Source of the DNA: Arthrobacter sp. SLBN-100
Lineage (GTDB): Bacteria > Actinomycetota > Actinomycetes > Actinomycetales > Micrococcaceae
Direction: 5' to 3'
Length of the DNA: 64,000 bases
Assembly: GCF_006715305.1 (NCBI RefSeq)
Contig: NZ_VFMY01000001.1
Span: 186,001 to 250,000, forward strand
Shown here: piece by piece, positions 1 through 11,761 of the stretch
How positions within the stretch are numbered: the stretch's first letter is position 1
How the letters are laid out: the number at the start of each line of letters is the position of its first letter
Notes under the pieces: generated by a model
What the model was told of the DNA's origin: nothing
The model's database searches: none
What the model saw: only the letters and a program-made list of their open reading frames with translations
Program-made: the position numbers and the translations under genes

Positions 1-1
1 G

Positions 2-286
2 CTGGACATTCCGGTGCCGCTGACGGTGCTGGCGAGCCCCTACCGTGAGACGGTCACACCCATCATGGAGTACGTCAAGCAGATGCGGCGGGATTCACCG
101 CGCGACCTGGTGGTGGTGTACATCCCCGAGTACGTGGTGGGTAAGTGGTGGGAGCAGCTGGTCCACAATCAGACCGCACTGCGCATCAAGACCCGGCTGC
201 ACTTCGAACCCGGCGTCATGGTGGCCAGCGTTCCCTGGCAACTCAAATCATCCGAAGAAGCGAAGAACCTGCAGGACGTCCAATGA
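2..286 (+). CDS. APC-family amino acid permease, C-terminal end (partial)
   Basis: Only the last 94 residues are present, because the 5' part lies before the window. The visible part is the cytoplasmic tail that follows the membrane domain in actinobacterial APC permeases. It contains a VVVYIPEYVVGKWWEQ stretch, then a FEPGVMVASVPWQL stretch before the end, a combination I associate with large amino acid/polyamine permeases encoded next to a TRAM-domain RNA methyltransferase. No membrane segment is left to inspect, so the substrate cannot be judged. The stop codon overlaps the next start (ATGA), so the two genes are probably translationally coupled. Confidence 0.75.
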   Translation: MDIPVPLTVLASPYRETVTPIMEYVKQMRRDSPRDLVVVYIPEYVVGKWWEQLVHNQTALRIKTRLHFEPGVMVASVPWQLKSSEEAKNLQDVQ

Positions 287-1662
287 TTGCAAAGACACAA
301 ATCCAGCCGGCACCTGCCGGAGAAGCCGGCACGGAAGTAGTGCTCGACGTCGGACCCGTGGCCCACGGCGGGCACTGCGTGGCCAGGCATGAAGGCCGCG
401 TCATTTTTGTCCGCCACGCCATCCCCGGCGAGAAGGTACGGGCCCGGCTGACGGACGCTGACGAGAAGGCCAAGTTCTGGCGCGCCGACACAGTGGACGT
501 CCTCGAAGCCTCGCCGGACCGCGTGGACCATTTCTGGCATGCGGCGGATTCACGCCGTGCCTGGGAGCACGGCCACCCGCCTGTGGGCGGAGCGGAGTTC
601 GGCCACATTGCCCTGGCCCGCCAGCGCAGTCTCAAGGCAGACGTGCTCGCCGAACAGCTCAGGCGGCTCGCCGGGGTCGAGCAGTTGCCCGAAAGCTGGG
701 CAGGTGCGTCCGTGGAAGCGGTGGGCGGAACGTCCGACGGCGGCAGCGGCCTCGGGTGGCGCACGCGAGCCAGCTTTTCGGTCACCCCCGGCGGGAAGCT
801 GGGCATGCACGCCCACCGGTCGACGCAGATCGTCCCGGTGCGGGAGATGCCGCTGGCCACGGATGCGATCAACAACCTGCGCCTGTGGGATATCGACCTG
901 CAGGGCGTGCACCGCGTGGAAGTGGCTGCGCCGGCCAACGGTTCCCGTCCGCTGGTGCTCCTGGCCCCGGCGGAGGGCACCAAACCCAAGCGGCTCAGTG
1001 CCATCGCGGCCCAGCTGCCCGCCGACGTATCCGTCGCGGCCTTTGATCCCGTGACGGAGGCCGTTGAGCAGTTGCGCGGACGGCTGTGGGTACAGGAATC
1101 GGCGGCCGGCCACGAATACCGGGTCACGGGCGCCGGGTTCTGGCAGATCCACCGCGACGCGCCCGGGACACTTGTGGGGGCTGTCACACAATTCCTGCAA
1201 GATGACGGGTTCCTTCACGCCGGCGCCGTGGTTGCGGATCTTTATGCGGGGGCCGGATTGTTCACGGCCGTGCTGGCCGACGCCGTGGGGGAGACCGGGT
1301 CCGTCCTCTCCGTGGAAGGCGCCCCGGGAACCAGCCGTGACGCACGAAAGAACCTGCACGCAGCGCCGCACGTCGAGATCGTCCAGGGCCGCGTCGAGCG
1401 CGTTCTCCGCCAGAAACCGCGGGATTTCGACGCCCTGCTCCTGGACCCGCCCCGGGCAGGGGCCGGGAAAGCGGTGGTGGGGCAGCTTGTGGCCTCGCAC
1501 CCGCGCGCCGTCGCCTACGTGTCCTGCGACCCGGCGTCGTTCGCCCGTGACGTGGGGTACTTCCGCCAGGCCGGCTGGGAGCTCTCGGACCTCCGGGCCT
1601 TCGACCTCTACCCCCACACCCACCACCTGGAAACGGTGGCGCTGCTGACTCCGGGTCGGTGA
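283..1662 (+). CDS. TRAM-domain class I SAM-dependent RNA (uracil-C5) methyltransferase family protein
   Basis: 459 residues. The ATG at 283 overlaps the permease stop (ATGA); the frame stays open upstream, but this start fits the family. An N-terminal TRAM domain (about residues 15-80) binds RNA. The C-terminal Rossmann domain carries the SAM loop LYAGAGLF (about 320), LLLDPPRAG (about 385) and the catalytic SCDP motif (about 413). These are the hallmarks of the TrmA/RlmD group, which methylates C5 of uracil in rRNA or tRNA through a cysteine adduct. Only two cysteines are visible in the whole protein, so the four cysteines that hold an iron-sulfur cluster in E. coli RlmD are absent. The exact target base cannot be told from sequence. 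Confidence 0.88.
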   Translation: MIAKTQIQPAPAGEAGTEVVLDVGPVAHGGHCVARHEGRVIFVRHAIPGEKVRARLTDADEKAKFWRADTVDVLEASPDRVDHFWHAADSRRAWEHGHPPVGGAEFGHIALARQRSLKADVLAEQLRRLAGVEQLPESWAGASVEAVGGTSDGGSGLGWRTRASFSVTPGGKLGMHAHRSTQIVPVREMPLATDAINNLRLWDIDLQGVHRVEVAAPANGSRPLVLLAPAEGTKPKRLSAIAAQLPADVSVAAFDPVTEAVEQLRGRLWVQESAAGHEYRVTGAGFWQIHRDAPGTLVGAVTQFLQDDGFLHAGAVVADLYAGAGLFTAVLADAVGETGSVLSVEGAPGTSRDARKNLHAAPHVEIVQGRVERVLRQKPRDFDALLLDPPRAGAGKAVVGQLVASHPRAVAYVSCDPASFARDVGYFRQAGWELSDLRAFDLYPHTHHLETVALLTPGR

Positions 1663-1827
1663 TGCCACCGCTGTTTTCGACTACGATGGCCGTAGTAGTC
1701 CCACGTCGCGCTCCGTATTCACGGCCGGCCGTGTGCAATTTGCGGGCCCGGAGCTAATAAGGGCGTCCTAACTAGCAGGCGGTCAACCGCGCGACAAAGA
1801 TGAAACTGTTGCGAGAGGAGTCCTGCG

Positions 1828-4653
<2,826 letters not shown>

Positions 4654-4680
4654 CGGTTTCTGCCCAGCAGTAAGCGCCTC

Positions 4681-4723
4681 CCGAAGCCCCGGCCGGTCAC
4701 CGACCAGCCGGGGCTTCGGCTTT
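4681..4723 (+). terminator. Rho-independent terminator after acnA
   Basis: A near-perfect hairpin (arm ccgaagccccggc at 4681-4693, matched by gccggggcttcgg at 4707-4719) is followed by a short T-rich run. It lies 28 bases after the acnA stop and separates acnA from dxs. Confidence 0.8.
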
Positions 4724-4794
4724 GCATTTGATCTTTGCCTTTGAAGCGAGGCGTTAGAGTTAAACGGCACGTCTACCACCCGAAGGAGGGGTCA

Positions 4795-6768
4795 TTGGGA
4801 ATCTTGGACACCATCCGGAATCCGCAGGACCTGAACGAGTTGTCTGAAGAACAGCTGAACCAGCTGGCTTCGGAGATCAGGGATTTCCTGATCACTAACG
4901 TCTCCCAGACGGGGGGCCACCTCGGACCAAACCTCGGCGTGGTGGAGCTCACGCTCGCCGTGCACCGCATTTTCGACTCGCCCCGGGACAGCATCGTCTT
5001 TGACACCGGACACCAGTCCTACGTCCACAAACTCCTGACGGGGCGCAAGGACTTCAGCACCCTTCGCCAGCAAGGCGGCCTCTCGGGCTACCCGTCCCGT
5101 GCCGAGTCCGAGCATGACATCGTGGAAAGCTCCCATGCCTCTTCGTCGCTGTCCTGGGCTGACGGGATCTCCCGGGCCCGCCAGCTGACCGGTGATGGCC
5201 ATCGGCATGTTGTGGCAGTGGTGGGCGACGGCGCACTGACCGGCGGAATGGCCTGGGAAGCCATCAACAACATCGCGGCAGACAAGCGGCGCCGCGTGGT
5301 CATCGTGGTTAATGACAACGGCAGGTCCTACGCCCCCACCGTGGGCGGCTTTGCCGACTACCTCGCCTCCCTGCGCCCCACCATCGACTCCTTCCGCGCC
5401 ACCCCGGCCTACGAACGCGCCCTGGACTGGTGGAAGAAGAAGCTCCAAAACGGCGGACCCGTGGGCCAGTTCACCTACAAGAGCCTGCATGCCATGAAGA
5501 AGGGCATCAAGGACTGGTGGGCTCCACAGGGCATGTTCGAGGACCTCGGCATGAAATACATCGGTCCGGTGGACGGCCACAACCTCCAGGCCATGGAGCA
5601 CGCGCTGTCCACGGCCAAGCACTACGCCGGTCCCGTCATTGTCCACGCCATGACTGAAAAGGGACACGGCTACGCCCCGGCCCGTGCCCACGAGGCTGAC
5701 CAGTTCCACGCCGTAGGCATCATCGACCCCGAAACCGGGGAACCCACCGGCAGCGCCGGTGCGCAGTCCTGGACTTCGGTTTTCGCCGACGAGATCGCCG
5801 CCATCGCCGATGAGCGAAAGGACGTCGTCGGCATCACCGGCGCCATGCTCATCCCCGTGGGCCTGCACAAGTTCGCCGCCCGGCACCCGGACCGCGTGAT
5901 CGACGTCGGCATCGCCGAGCAGCACGCCCTGACCTCTGCGGCGGGCATGGCCTTCGGCGGCCTCCACCCCGTGGTAGCCGTTTACGCCACGTTCCTGAAC
6001 CGCGCCTTCGACCAGCTGCTGATGGATGTTGCCCTGCACAAGGCCGGAGTGACCATCGTCCTGGACCGCGCCGGCGTTACCGGCCCGGACGGTGCCAGCC
6101 ACCACGGGATGTGGGACATGTCCATGGTCCAGATCGTCCCCGGCCTGCACCTGGCCGCGCCCCGCGACGCCAGCAGGCTGCGCGAGGAACTCCGCGAAGC
6201 CGTGGCCATCAGCGATGCTCCCACCGTGGTCCGCTACTCCAAGGGTTCGGTCGGAGCGGAAGTGGAGGCGCTGGAACGCCTCAGCGACGGCGTGGACATC
6301 CTCTCCCGCCGGCCCTCTGGATCCACCGAGAACGATGTGCTGATCATCTCCGTGGGCGCCATGTCTGAGCTTGCACTGGATGTTTCCAACCGGCTCGGCG
6401 CGCAGGGCATCAGCACTACCGTGGTGGATCCGCGCTGGGTGCTTCCGGTCCCACGGTCCATCATCGCGCTGGCATCCCACCACCGCCTGGTGGTCTGCAT
6501 CGAGGACGGCGTCCGTGCCGGCGGCGTGGGCTCCCGGATCCGCCAGGAGATGCGTACCGCCGGTGTGGACACCGCCCTGAACGAGGTGGGCCTGCCGGTC
6601 GAATTCCTGGACCACGGCACCCGCAACCAGGTCCTGGAACGCGTGGGCCTGACGGCCCAGCAGATTACGCACGACGTCGTAGCCCAGGTTCTGGGGACAA
6701 AGGTCCCCTTTGCGCGTCCACTGCCCGGCCAGCAGCATCCCACCACCGGCAGCCTTCCGATCCTGTGA
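4795..6768 (+). CDS. dxs: 1-deoxy-D-xylulose-5-phosphate synthase
   Basis: 657 residues from a TTG start at 4795, chosen because aaggagg lies at 4783-4789, six bases upstream. The frame is open further upstream, but the family begins with the [16 protein letters not shown] N-terminus. The enzyme condenses pyruvate and glyceraldehyde 3-phosphate, the first step of the MEP isoprenoid pathway, and uses thiamine diphosphate and Mg2+. The ThDP motif GDGALTGG...NN lies near residues 143-158, the catalytic Glu is in GIAEQHA (about 371), and [10 protein letters not shown] near 423 is typical. The next gene starts close to or overlapping the stop. Confidence 0.96.
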   Translation: MGILDTIRNPQDLNELSEEQLNQLASEIRDFLITNVSQTGGHLGPNLGVVELTLAVHRIFDSPRDSIVFDTGHQSYVHKLLTGRKDFSTLRQQGGLSGYPSRAESEHDIVESSHASSSLSWADGISRARQLTGDGHRHVVAVVGDGALTGGMAWEAINNIAADKRRRVVIVVNDNGRSYAPTVGGFADYLASLRPTIDSFRATPAYERALDWWKKKLQNGGPVGQFTYKSLHAMKKGIKDWWAPQGMFEDLGMKYIGPVDGHNLQAMEHALSTAKHYAGPVIVHAMTEKGHGYAPARAHEADQFHAVGIIDPETGEPTGSAGAQSWTSVFADEIAAIADERKDVVGITGAMLIPVGLHKFAARHPDRVIDVGIAEQHALTSAAGMAFGGLHPVVAVYATFLNRAFDQLLMDVALHKAGVTIVLDRAGVTGPDGASHHGMWDMSMVQIVPGLHLAAPRDASRLREELREAVAISDAPTVVRYSKGSVGAEVEALERLSDGVDILSRRPSGSTENDVLIISVGAMSELALDVSNRLGAQGISTTVVDPRWVLPVPRSIIALASHHRLVVCIEDGVRAGGVGSRIRQEMRTAGVDTALNEVGLPVEFLDHGTRNQVLERVGLTAQQITHDVVAQVLGTKVPFARPLPGQQHPTTGSLPIL

Positions 6769-6821
6769 GGGAAGAGGATGCGCTGAAGTACCCGGGCGCC
6801 GTGGGGGAGGCGGGGCCGGCC

Positions 6822-7382
6822 ATGCACACCACCACCACCCGGGTCCCCACTGGCCTGCAGCCTGGCCAGCTGGTGGTCGCCCGGAACAGGAAATGGAACG
6901 GCAAGGCCCACTGGGTGGTTCCGGGCAGATATCTTGGCGAAGACCGGCACGGGTGGTGGATCTTCCAGGACACCAACGAGTTCTGTTCCCGCCCGGGTGC
7001 AGCCTTCTACACGCGGTCCGACGCCGTGCTGCTGGTGCCGCGGCAGGGTGACTGGGTTGCCACGTTCTATGACTCTGCCCACCCCAACGGAGTCAGGGTG
7101 TATGTCGACCTGGCGGTAGGCCATGAGTGGACTGACATCCGGCCGGCCGTCACCGAATTCCATGTCATCGATATGGACCTGGACGTAGTCCGCACCGCAG
7201 ACCGCGGCGTCTTCATCGACGACCAGGACGAATTTGCGGACCACAGCGTCTCCATGAACTACCCGGAGCGGCTGATCGAGGATATCCAGGCCGCCGCGGA
7301 TGAGCTCTACCGGGCCGTCAAGGCGCAGAATCCACCATTTGATGGTACCGACGTCGAATGGTTCACAGAAGGACGCAAATGA
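6822..7382 (+). CDS. DUF402 domain-containing protein
   Basis: About 186 residues. DUF402 proteins are small beta-barrel proteins related to the FomD/Sa1684 nucleoside-diphosphatase group (family knowledge). Here the core runs from QLVVARNRKWNG to ADELYRAV, with HWVVPGRYLG, a WATFYD stretch, and the conserved acidic VYVDLAVG and DMDLDVV segments that would bind divalent metal. The ATG at 6822 has ggggagg about 11 bases upstream. A GTG at 6765 that overlaps the dxs stop is in frame and would add 19 residues, so the start is uncertain. The 3' end overlaps the next gene by four bases (ATGA), which suggests co-translation. Confidence 0.82.
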   Translation: MHTTTTRVPTGLQPGQLVVARNRKWNGKAHWVVPGRYLGEDRHGWWIFQDTNEFCSRPGAAFYTRSDAVLLVPRQGDWVATFYDSAHPNGVRVYVDLAVGHEWTDIRPAVTEFHVIDMDLDVVRTADRGVFIDDQDEFADHSVSMNYPERLIEDIQAAADELYRAVKAQNPPFDGTDVEWFTEGRK

Positions 7383-7939
7383 GCGGAATTGTCAGGGTCT
7401 ACAGACGCGACGAAGAGGGCACCCTCCATTTCCGGGAGGCCTGGTTCGACGAGGACTACAACCAGTTCGTGATGAACTACGGGGCGGTGGGCCACCAGAG
7501 CAAGACCGAGGAAACCGACGTTCCGGATGCCGCGGCGGCCGAGGGACTCCTGGACGCTTTTGCGGTCCAGTGCGCAGAGGACGGCTACGCCGAGATCCCG
7601 GAGGAGGAGCAGTTTTGGGTGGTGGCGCAGTTTGCGCTCAAGACCAGGGAGGGCACCGAGAGGGACCGCTACCTGGAGGAAAAGGCCAAGGATGCCCTCA
7701 TCAGCCATCTCGCCTGGCGGGGACTCGGCACGGTGGAACGCGCTGAATATACCGATTTCAAGCTCAACATCTTCTGTCTCTGCCCCGAGGTCAACAAGGC
7801 CGTGAACGCCATCAAGGTGTGTGCCCGGAACGAGGACCTGGACTTCACCAAGCTCAGCATCGGTGCAGCCCCGCACAGCGATCCGCAGAACTTCAAGCTC
7901 AAGCATTCAGCGAAGCCCGCGAACACTTTCAGCCTCTAG
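7379..7939 (+). CDS. Conserved hypothetical protein coupled to the DUF402 gene
   Basis: 186 residues from the ATG at 7379, which overlaps the DUF402 stop and has agaagga upstream (7367-7373). It is soluble, acidic and has no signal peptide. The N-terminal part (VRVYRRDEEG, FREAWFDEDYNQFVMNYGAVG) has a beta-strand pattern loosely like a WGR domain, but the defining WGR residues are not there, so I make no assignment. The C-terminal half has several cysteines (FCLCPEVN, VCARNE) and may be a small separate domain. The reading frame and codon usage look genuinely coding. The function is unknown. Confidence 0.75.
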   Translation: MSGIVRVYRRDEEGTLHFREAWFDEDYNQFVMNYGAVGHQSKTEETDVPDAAAAEGLLDAFAVQCAEDGYAEIPEEEQFWVVAQFALKTREGTERDRYLEEKAKDALISHLAWRGLGTVERAEYTDFKLNIFCLCPEVNKAVNAIKVCARNEDLDFTKLSIGAAPHSDPQNFKLKHSAKPANTFSL

Positions 7940-7947
7940 GAGTTTCC

Positions 7948-8925
7948 ATGACCAGCTACCGCCGCGTTGGAAAGTCAGGCCTGACCGTGTCCACCGTCGG
8001 CCTGGGCTGCAACAACCTTGGCCGCGCCAACACCCTGACTGAGTCGCAGGAGGCCACCGACGCCGTGGTTAACGCTGCGGTGGAGGCCGGAATCACCCTG
8101 TTCGACGTCGCCGATACTTACGGAAGGGAACCCGGGCTCAGCGAAACGATGCTCGGCAAGGCCCTCGGCAGCAGGCGGGCCGGCGTCGTCGTTGCCACCA
8201 AGTTCGGCATGGACATGAAAGGCGCCAGCGGCCTGGACTTCGGCGCCCGGGGCTCCCGCCGCTACATCATCCAGGCCGTCGAAGCCTCGCTCCGCCGGCT
8301 GGGCACCGACTGGATCGACCTCTACCAGTTCCACACGCCGGACCCGCTCACCCCGATAGAGGAAACCCTGTCCGCCCTGGACACCCTCGTCACCAGCGGC
8401 AAGGTACGCTACATCGGCCACTCCAACCGGGCCGGATGGCAGATTGCCCAGGCGGAGTACGTTGCCCGGGAACTTGGCGGTGCACGCTTCATCTCAACCC
8501 AGAACCACTACAACCTCCTGGACCGGCGGGCCGAGCTTGAAGTGACTCCGGCAGCGGAGGAGTTCGGCCTGGGCGTCCTTCCCTACTTCCCCTTGGCCAA
8601 CGGACTGCTCACCGGCAAGTACGCGCCGGGCCACGCCCCGGACGGATCGCGGCTCAGCCACACACGGCAACACATGGTCCACGACGCCGACTGGGACCAG
8701 CTGGACAGGTTCAGCAGCTTCGCCAGGGAACGCGGGCTGAGCGAAATCCAGGTCGCATTCTCCTGGCTGGCAGCCCAGCCGTCGGTTTCCAGCGTCATCG
8801 CCGGCGCCACCCGGCCGGAACAGGTGCGGCAGAACGCCGAAGCAGCGGACTGGATTCCCTCGGAAAAGGACCTCGCGGAGCTGGACACCATTTTCCCTCC
8901 AGTGCCCAAGGTGGCGCTGTTCTAG
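7948..8925 (+). CDS. Aldo/keto reductase
   Basis: 325 residues, starting at an ATG eight bases after the previous stop, with taggag upstream. It is a TIM-barrel NADPH-dependent oxidoreductase. The catalytic tetrad is visible: Asp and Tyr in DVADTYG, Lys in VVVATKFG and His in LYQFHTPD. SVIAGATRPEQV near the C-terminus is the cofactor-phosphate binding segment of the YajO/voltage-channel-beta-like subgroup. The substrate cannot be deduced. It runs directly into the nucleoside hydrolase (7-base gap), so a role with sugars or nucleoside breakdown products is possible but inferred. Confidence 0.9.
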   Translation: MTSYRRVGKSGLTVSTVGLGCNNLGRANTLTESQEATDAVVNAAVEAGITLFDVADTYGREPGLSETMLGKALGSRRAGVVVATKFGMDMKGASGLDFGARGSRRYIIQAVEASLRRLGTDWIDLYQFHTPDPLTPIEETLSALDTLVTSGKVRYIGHSNRAGWQIAQAEYVARELGGARFISTQNHYNLLDRRAELEVTPAAEEFGLGVLPYFPLANGLLTGKYAPGHAPDGSRLSHTRQHMVHDADWDQLDRFSSFARERGLSEIQVAFSWLAAQPSVSSVIAGATRPEQVRQNAEAADWIPSEKDLAELDTIFPPVPKVALF

Positions 8926-8932
8926 GGCCGGC

Positions 8933-9958
8933 ATGACTGCCTTCCTGCTGGACGTGGACACGGGCATCGACGACGCCCTGGCCCTCGCCTACCTTGCTGC
9001 CCTGCCGGACACGGAGTTCGTATCCGTCACCGCCACACCCGGAAACGTGGACGCGGACCAGGTGGCGCGTAACACCCTGGCGCTGCTGGAACTGTGCGGC
9101 CGCCCGGGGGTGGAAGTGGCCATTGGCGCCCGCGAACCGCTGGCCATACCGCTGCTGACCACGCCCGAAACCCACGGCCCGCAAGGCATCGGATACGCGG
9201 TCCTGCCCGAACCCGCCGGCGCTGTTTCGGCGCGGAACGCCGTGGACCTGTGGGTTGAGCATGCCCGTGCCCGGCCGGGGGAGCTCACCGCCCTGATCAC
9301 CGCACCCTTGACCAACTTTGCGCTGGCACTCCGGCAGGAACCGCAGCTGCCCGGGCTGCTCGCGAAGGTGGTCATCATGGGTGGCAGCTTCTACCATCAG
9401 GGCAATACAACACCCACCGCAGAGTGGAACACGCACGTGGACCCGCACGCGGCCAGGGAGGTCTACGCCGCCTTCCAGGGCTGGCCGCGGGAACAGCTGC
9501 CCGTCATCTGCTCCCTGGACACCACCGAGCGGATGGAACTGCACCCCCACCATGTCCGGCAGCTGGCGGAGGCTGCAGGCGCCGCAGTTCCCGAACTGGT
9601 GCTGCCCGGCCAGCCGGAGGGCCTGCACAGTACCTCCGACAACACGCTCGTACGGCACTTGTCCGACGCCCTGCGGTTCTACTTCGAATTCCACCGCCAC
9701 TACGACCAGGGCTACCTGGCCCACGTCCACGACTACTTCGCCGCCGGCGTCGCCGCAGGCACGCTGGACTTCGAGGCCCGGCCCGCCACCGTGGATGTGG
9801 AAACCGGCTCAAAGATTCTGATGGGCACCACCGTTGCCGACTTCCGCGGCCTGTGGGGAGCGCCGCCGAATGCACGCGTGGTGTCCGCAAACCATCCGGA
9901 AGCTGCCTTCCGGGAGCTGGTGTCCGCCGTCGGCGGCCTCGCGCGCCGCCTGCCCTAG
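8933..9958 (+). CDS. Nucleoside hydrolase (IUNH family)
   Basis: 341 residues. The N-terminal Asp cluster DVDTGIDDALAL (residues 8-19) is the Ca2+ and ribose binding motif of inosine-uridine nucleoside hydrolases. It is supported by MGGSFYHQGNTTPTAEWN (about 148-165), which contains the Asn/Glu residues that hold the ribose. The family splits ribonucleosides into base and ribose. The gene follows the reductase by seven bases and precedes the ECF transporter, and a pathway link between salvage hydrolase and transporter is plausible. The base specificity is not visible. Confidence 0.9.
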   Translation: MTAFLLDVDTGIDDALALAYLAALPDTEFVSVTATPGNVDADQVARNTLALLELCGRPGVEVAIGAREPLAIPLLTTPETHGPQGIGYAVLPEPAGAVSARNAVDLWVEHARARPGELTALITAPLTNFALALRQEPQLPGLLAKVVIMGGSFYHQGNTTPTAEWNTHVDPHAAREVYAAFQGWPREQLPVICSLDTTERMELHPHHVRQLAEAAGAAVPELVLPGQPEGLHSTSDNTLVRHLSDALRFYFEFHRHYDQGYLAHVHDYFAAGVAAGTLDFEARPATVDVETGSKILMGTTVADFRGLWGAPPNARVVSANHPEAAFRELVSAVGGLARRLP

Positions 9959-9967
9959 TGTGATCCC

Positions 9968-10040
9968 CGGTGGTTGAGCTTGTCGTCCCGGTGGTTGAGC
10001 CTGTCGAAACCGGCCCGGGGTTTCGACAGGCTTAACCACC
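9968..10040. repeat. Intergenic palindromic repeat (gtggttgagc / tcgacaggc type)
   Basis: An arm reading gtggttgagcctgtcgaaac (9991-10010) is repeated in inverted orientation at 10021-10040 (tttcgacaggcttaaccacc), with one mismatch. A partial direct copy of the first arm lies just upstream (9970-9985). Hairpins of this sequence type are, to my knowledge, dispersed through Micrococcales genomes. It lies between the nucleoside hydrolase stop and the transporter leader and could act as a terminator hairpin. Confidence 0.7.
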
Positions 10041-10073
10041 GAAACCCTTCGCGCCACAGCGGGAGCACCGCGG

Positions 10074-10194
10074 TAGAATTGTCCGCGGACCGGGCAGGCG
10101 CAGATTGCCTGCCGGCTGCTGCCGAGGTGACATAGGCAGCGCTCCATCCGGCCCGGGCTTCCCGGGCCGTCCGTGCGCACCCTGAAGGAACTCC
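10074..10194 (+). promoter_or_regulatory. Candidate promoter and structured leader of the ECF transporter operon
   Basis: A good -10 box tagaat lies at 10074-10079; the -35 is weak. The following 110 bases can fold into three successive stems: ggcaggc/gcctgcc (10093-10099 with 10107-10113), gctgcc/ggcagc (10118-10123 with 10135-10140) and the perfect 8-bp ggcccggg/cccgggcc (10150-10157 with 10161-10168). The last ends about 26 bases before the ATG. The leader has no TPP, FMN, cobalamin or SAM consensus that I can recognise. Whether it is a metabolite-sensing RNA is speculation. Confidence 0.4.
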
Positions 10195-11013
10195 ATGTCA
10201 TCGCACTCCCTGACGTTGCCGTCCACGTCACCTGCCGCCGCCCGCAAACGCCGGCTGCTGGAAATCCTCGGCGCCCTGGCCATCGCGGGCACCTACCTCT
10301 ACCTGGTCCTCAACCAGCCCACTGACATTACCGGCGGACCGGGAAGTGCCTCGGCCCTGATCGCCCTGTCCGGCTTCCTGGCCGGCGCCATCCTGCTCAT
10401 TGCGGCCGTCCTGCCTACCCTGCCGACGTCCACCCTGGTGCTGATTCCGGTGGCCCTGGTGCTCAACATCGTCCTCGGCCAGTTCGTGGGCAGCACCCTG
10501 GTGCCGTTCTACCTCGACGCGATCGGTACCGTGCTGGTCGCGGTCCTCGCAGGGCCGGCCGCCGGTGCGGCAACCGGCGCCTTGAGCAGCATCGTCTGGT
10601 CCTTCTTCAACCCCACCGTGCTGCCGTTCGCCGCCGGCGCCGCCCTGATCGGGTGCCTCGCAGGCCTTGCCGCCCGCTACGGCCTCTTCCGCCGCTTCTA
10701 CCTGGCACCCGTGGCCGGATTCGTCACCGGCATCATCGGCGGAGTGGTCTCCGCCCCGGTGGCCGCCTTCGTCTTCGGCGGCACGTCCGGCGTAGCCACT
10801 GGCGCCATCGTCAGCGCCTTCCGCTCCATGGGGGACAGCCTCCTGGCAGCCATCACCAAGCAGGCCCTCATCTCCGACCCCATGGACAAGGCGATCGTGT
10901 TTACCGCCGTGGCCGTGCTCATCTACGCACTGCCCCGGCGCGCGAGCCTGCAGTTCCCGTTTGTCCGGCGGCACCGTGTGCTGGCCGGCAAGGCTGCGGA
11001 ACAGGGCGCCTGA
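10195..11013 (+). CDS. ECF transporter S component (substrate-binding membrane subunit)
   Basis: 272 residues with about six hydrophobic segments after a basic N-terminus (KRRLLEILGALAIAGTYLY). The motif FYLDAIGTVLVAVLAGPAAG (about 104-123) is typical of S components of energy-coupling factor importers, which bind the substrate and topple in the membrane. It is followed by the T subunit and a fused double ATPase, so this is a dedicated (group I) ECF system. The substrate is unknown. The upstream nucleoside hydrolase hints at a nucleoside, nucleobase or vitamin precursor. The ATG has gaaggaa eight bases upstream. Confidence 0.85.
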   Translation: MSSHSLTLPSTSPAAARKRRLLEILGALAIAGTYLYLVLNQPTDITGGPGSASALIALSGFLAGAILLIAAVLPTLPTSTLVLIPVALVLNIVLGQFVGSTLVPFYLDAIGTVLVAVLAGPAAGAATGALSSIVWSFFNPTVLPFAAGAALIGCLAGLAARYGLFRRFYLAPVAGFVTGIIGGVVSAPVAAFVFGGTSGVATGAIVSAFRSMGDSLLAAITKQALISDPMDKAIVFTAVAVLIYALPRRASLQFPFVRRHRVLAGKAAEQGA

Positions 11014-11023
11014 CCGCCTCCCG

Positions 11024-11761
11024 ATGCGACTGCATCCGCTGACCTCCCTGGCGGCCGCCGGCAGTACCGCAATCATCACGACGGCGGCGGCGTACCTGCC
11101 GTTGTCGCTCACCGTGATCGCGGCGGTACTTGGCCTTGCCGCCTGGGGCGGTACGTTGCGTCGGCTGGTGCCCGCGGCAGCTGCCATCCTTGGGCCGCTG
11201 TGTGCGTCGCTGCTGGTGCTGCACGGCCTGTTTTTCCCGGAGGGCCATACCGTGCTGGCAGAGTGGGGCCCGGCACGCGCAACCTCCGAAGGGCTCTCCT
11301 TCGCCCTGCAGCGGGCGGCCCAGCTTTCCGCGGCGGTCCTGGCCCTCCTGGTGTTCTCCTTCAGCGTGAATGTTCCGGACCTGGTGGCCGCGTTGTCCAC
11401 CAAGGGAGTTCACGGGCGGCTTGCCTTCGTCCTGGCGTCCACCCTTACCTTGCTGCCTGCCATCACATCCCGGCTGGAGCGCATCCGCCAGGCCCAGGAA
11501 GCACGCGGGCTGGTGATCCGGAGCGGGCTCCTGGCCCGGGCCGCGGCCTTCCGCCTGCAGGTGGTCCCGCTCGTGACCACCCTCGTTGAGGACGTGGGAA
11601 CCCGGGCTGCCGCACTTGAAGCCCGCGGCTTCGGCAGCACCGGCCCGCGGACCAGCTACCGTGAAGTGCCGGACCGGCCGGGGGAGCGATGGCTCCGGAT
11701 GGTCCTGCTGCTGGCCGCCGCCGCTGCGGTTGCCGCCCGGCTGTTGCAGGCGGGAGCCTAG
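11024..11761 (+). CDS. ECF transporter T component (EcfT)
   Basis: 245 residues from an ATG ten bases after the S-component stop. It has several membrane helices and the two Ala-Arg-Gly signatures of EcfT: QEARGL (about 160) and ALEARGFG (about 200). These coupling helices contact the two ATPase subunits. The stop (TAG) is followed directly by the GTG start of the ATPase gene. No strong ribosome binding site is seen, consistent with translation coupled to the S gene. Confidence 0.88.
   Translation: MRLHPLTSLAAAGSTAIITTAAAYLPLSLTVIAAVLGLAAWGGTLRRLVPAAAAILGPLCASLLVLHGLFFPEGHTVLAEWGPARATSEGLSFALQRAAQLSAAVLALLVFSFSVNVPDLVAALSTKGVHGRLAFVLASTLTLLPAITSRLERIRQAQEARGLVIRSGLLARAAAFRLQVVPLVTTLVEDVGTRAAALEARGFGSTGPRTSYREVPDRPGERWLRMVLLLAAAAAVAARLLQAGA

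Noticed and set aside
10090..10194. TPP or cobalamin riboswitch before the ECF genes
   Set aside because: None of the conserved blocks of those riboswitches is present; only simple stems.
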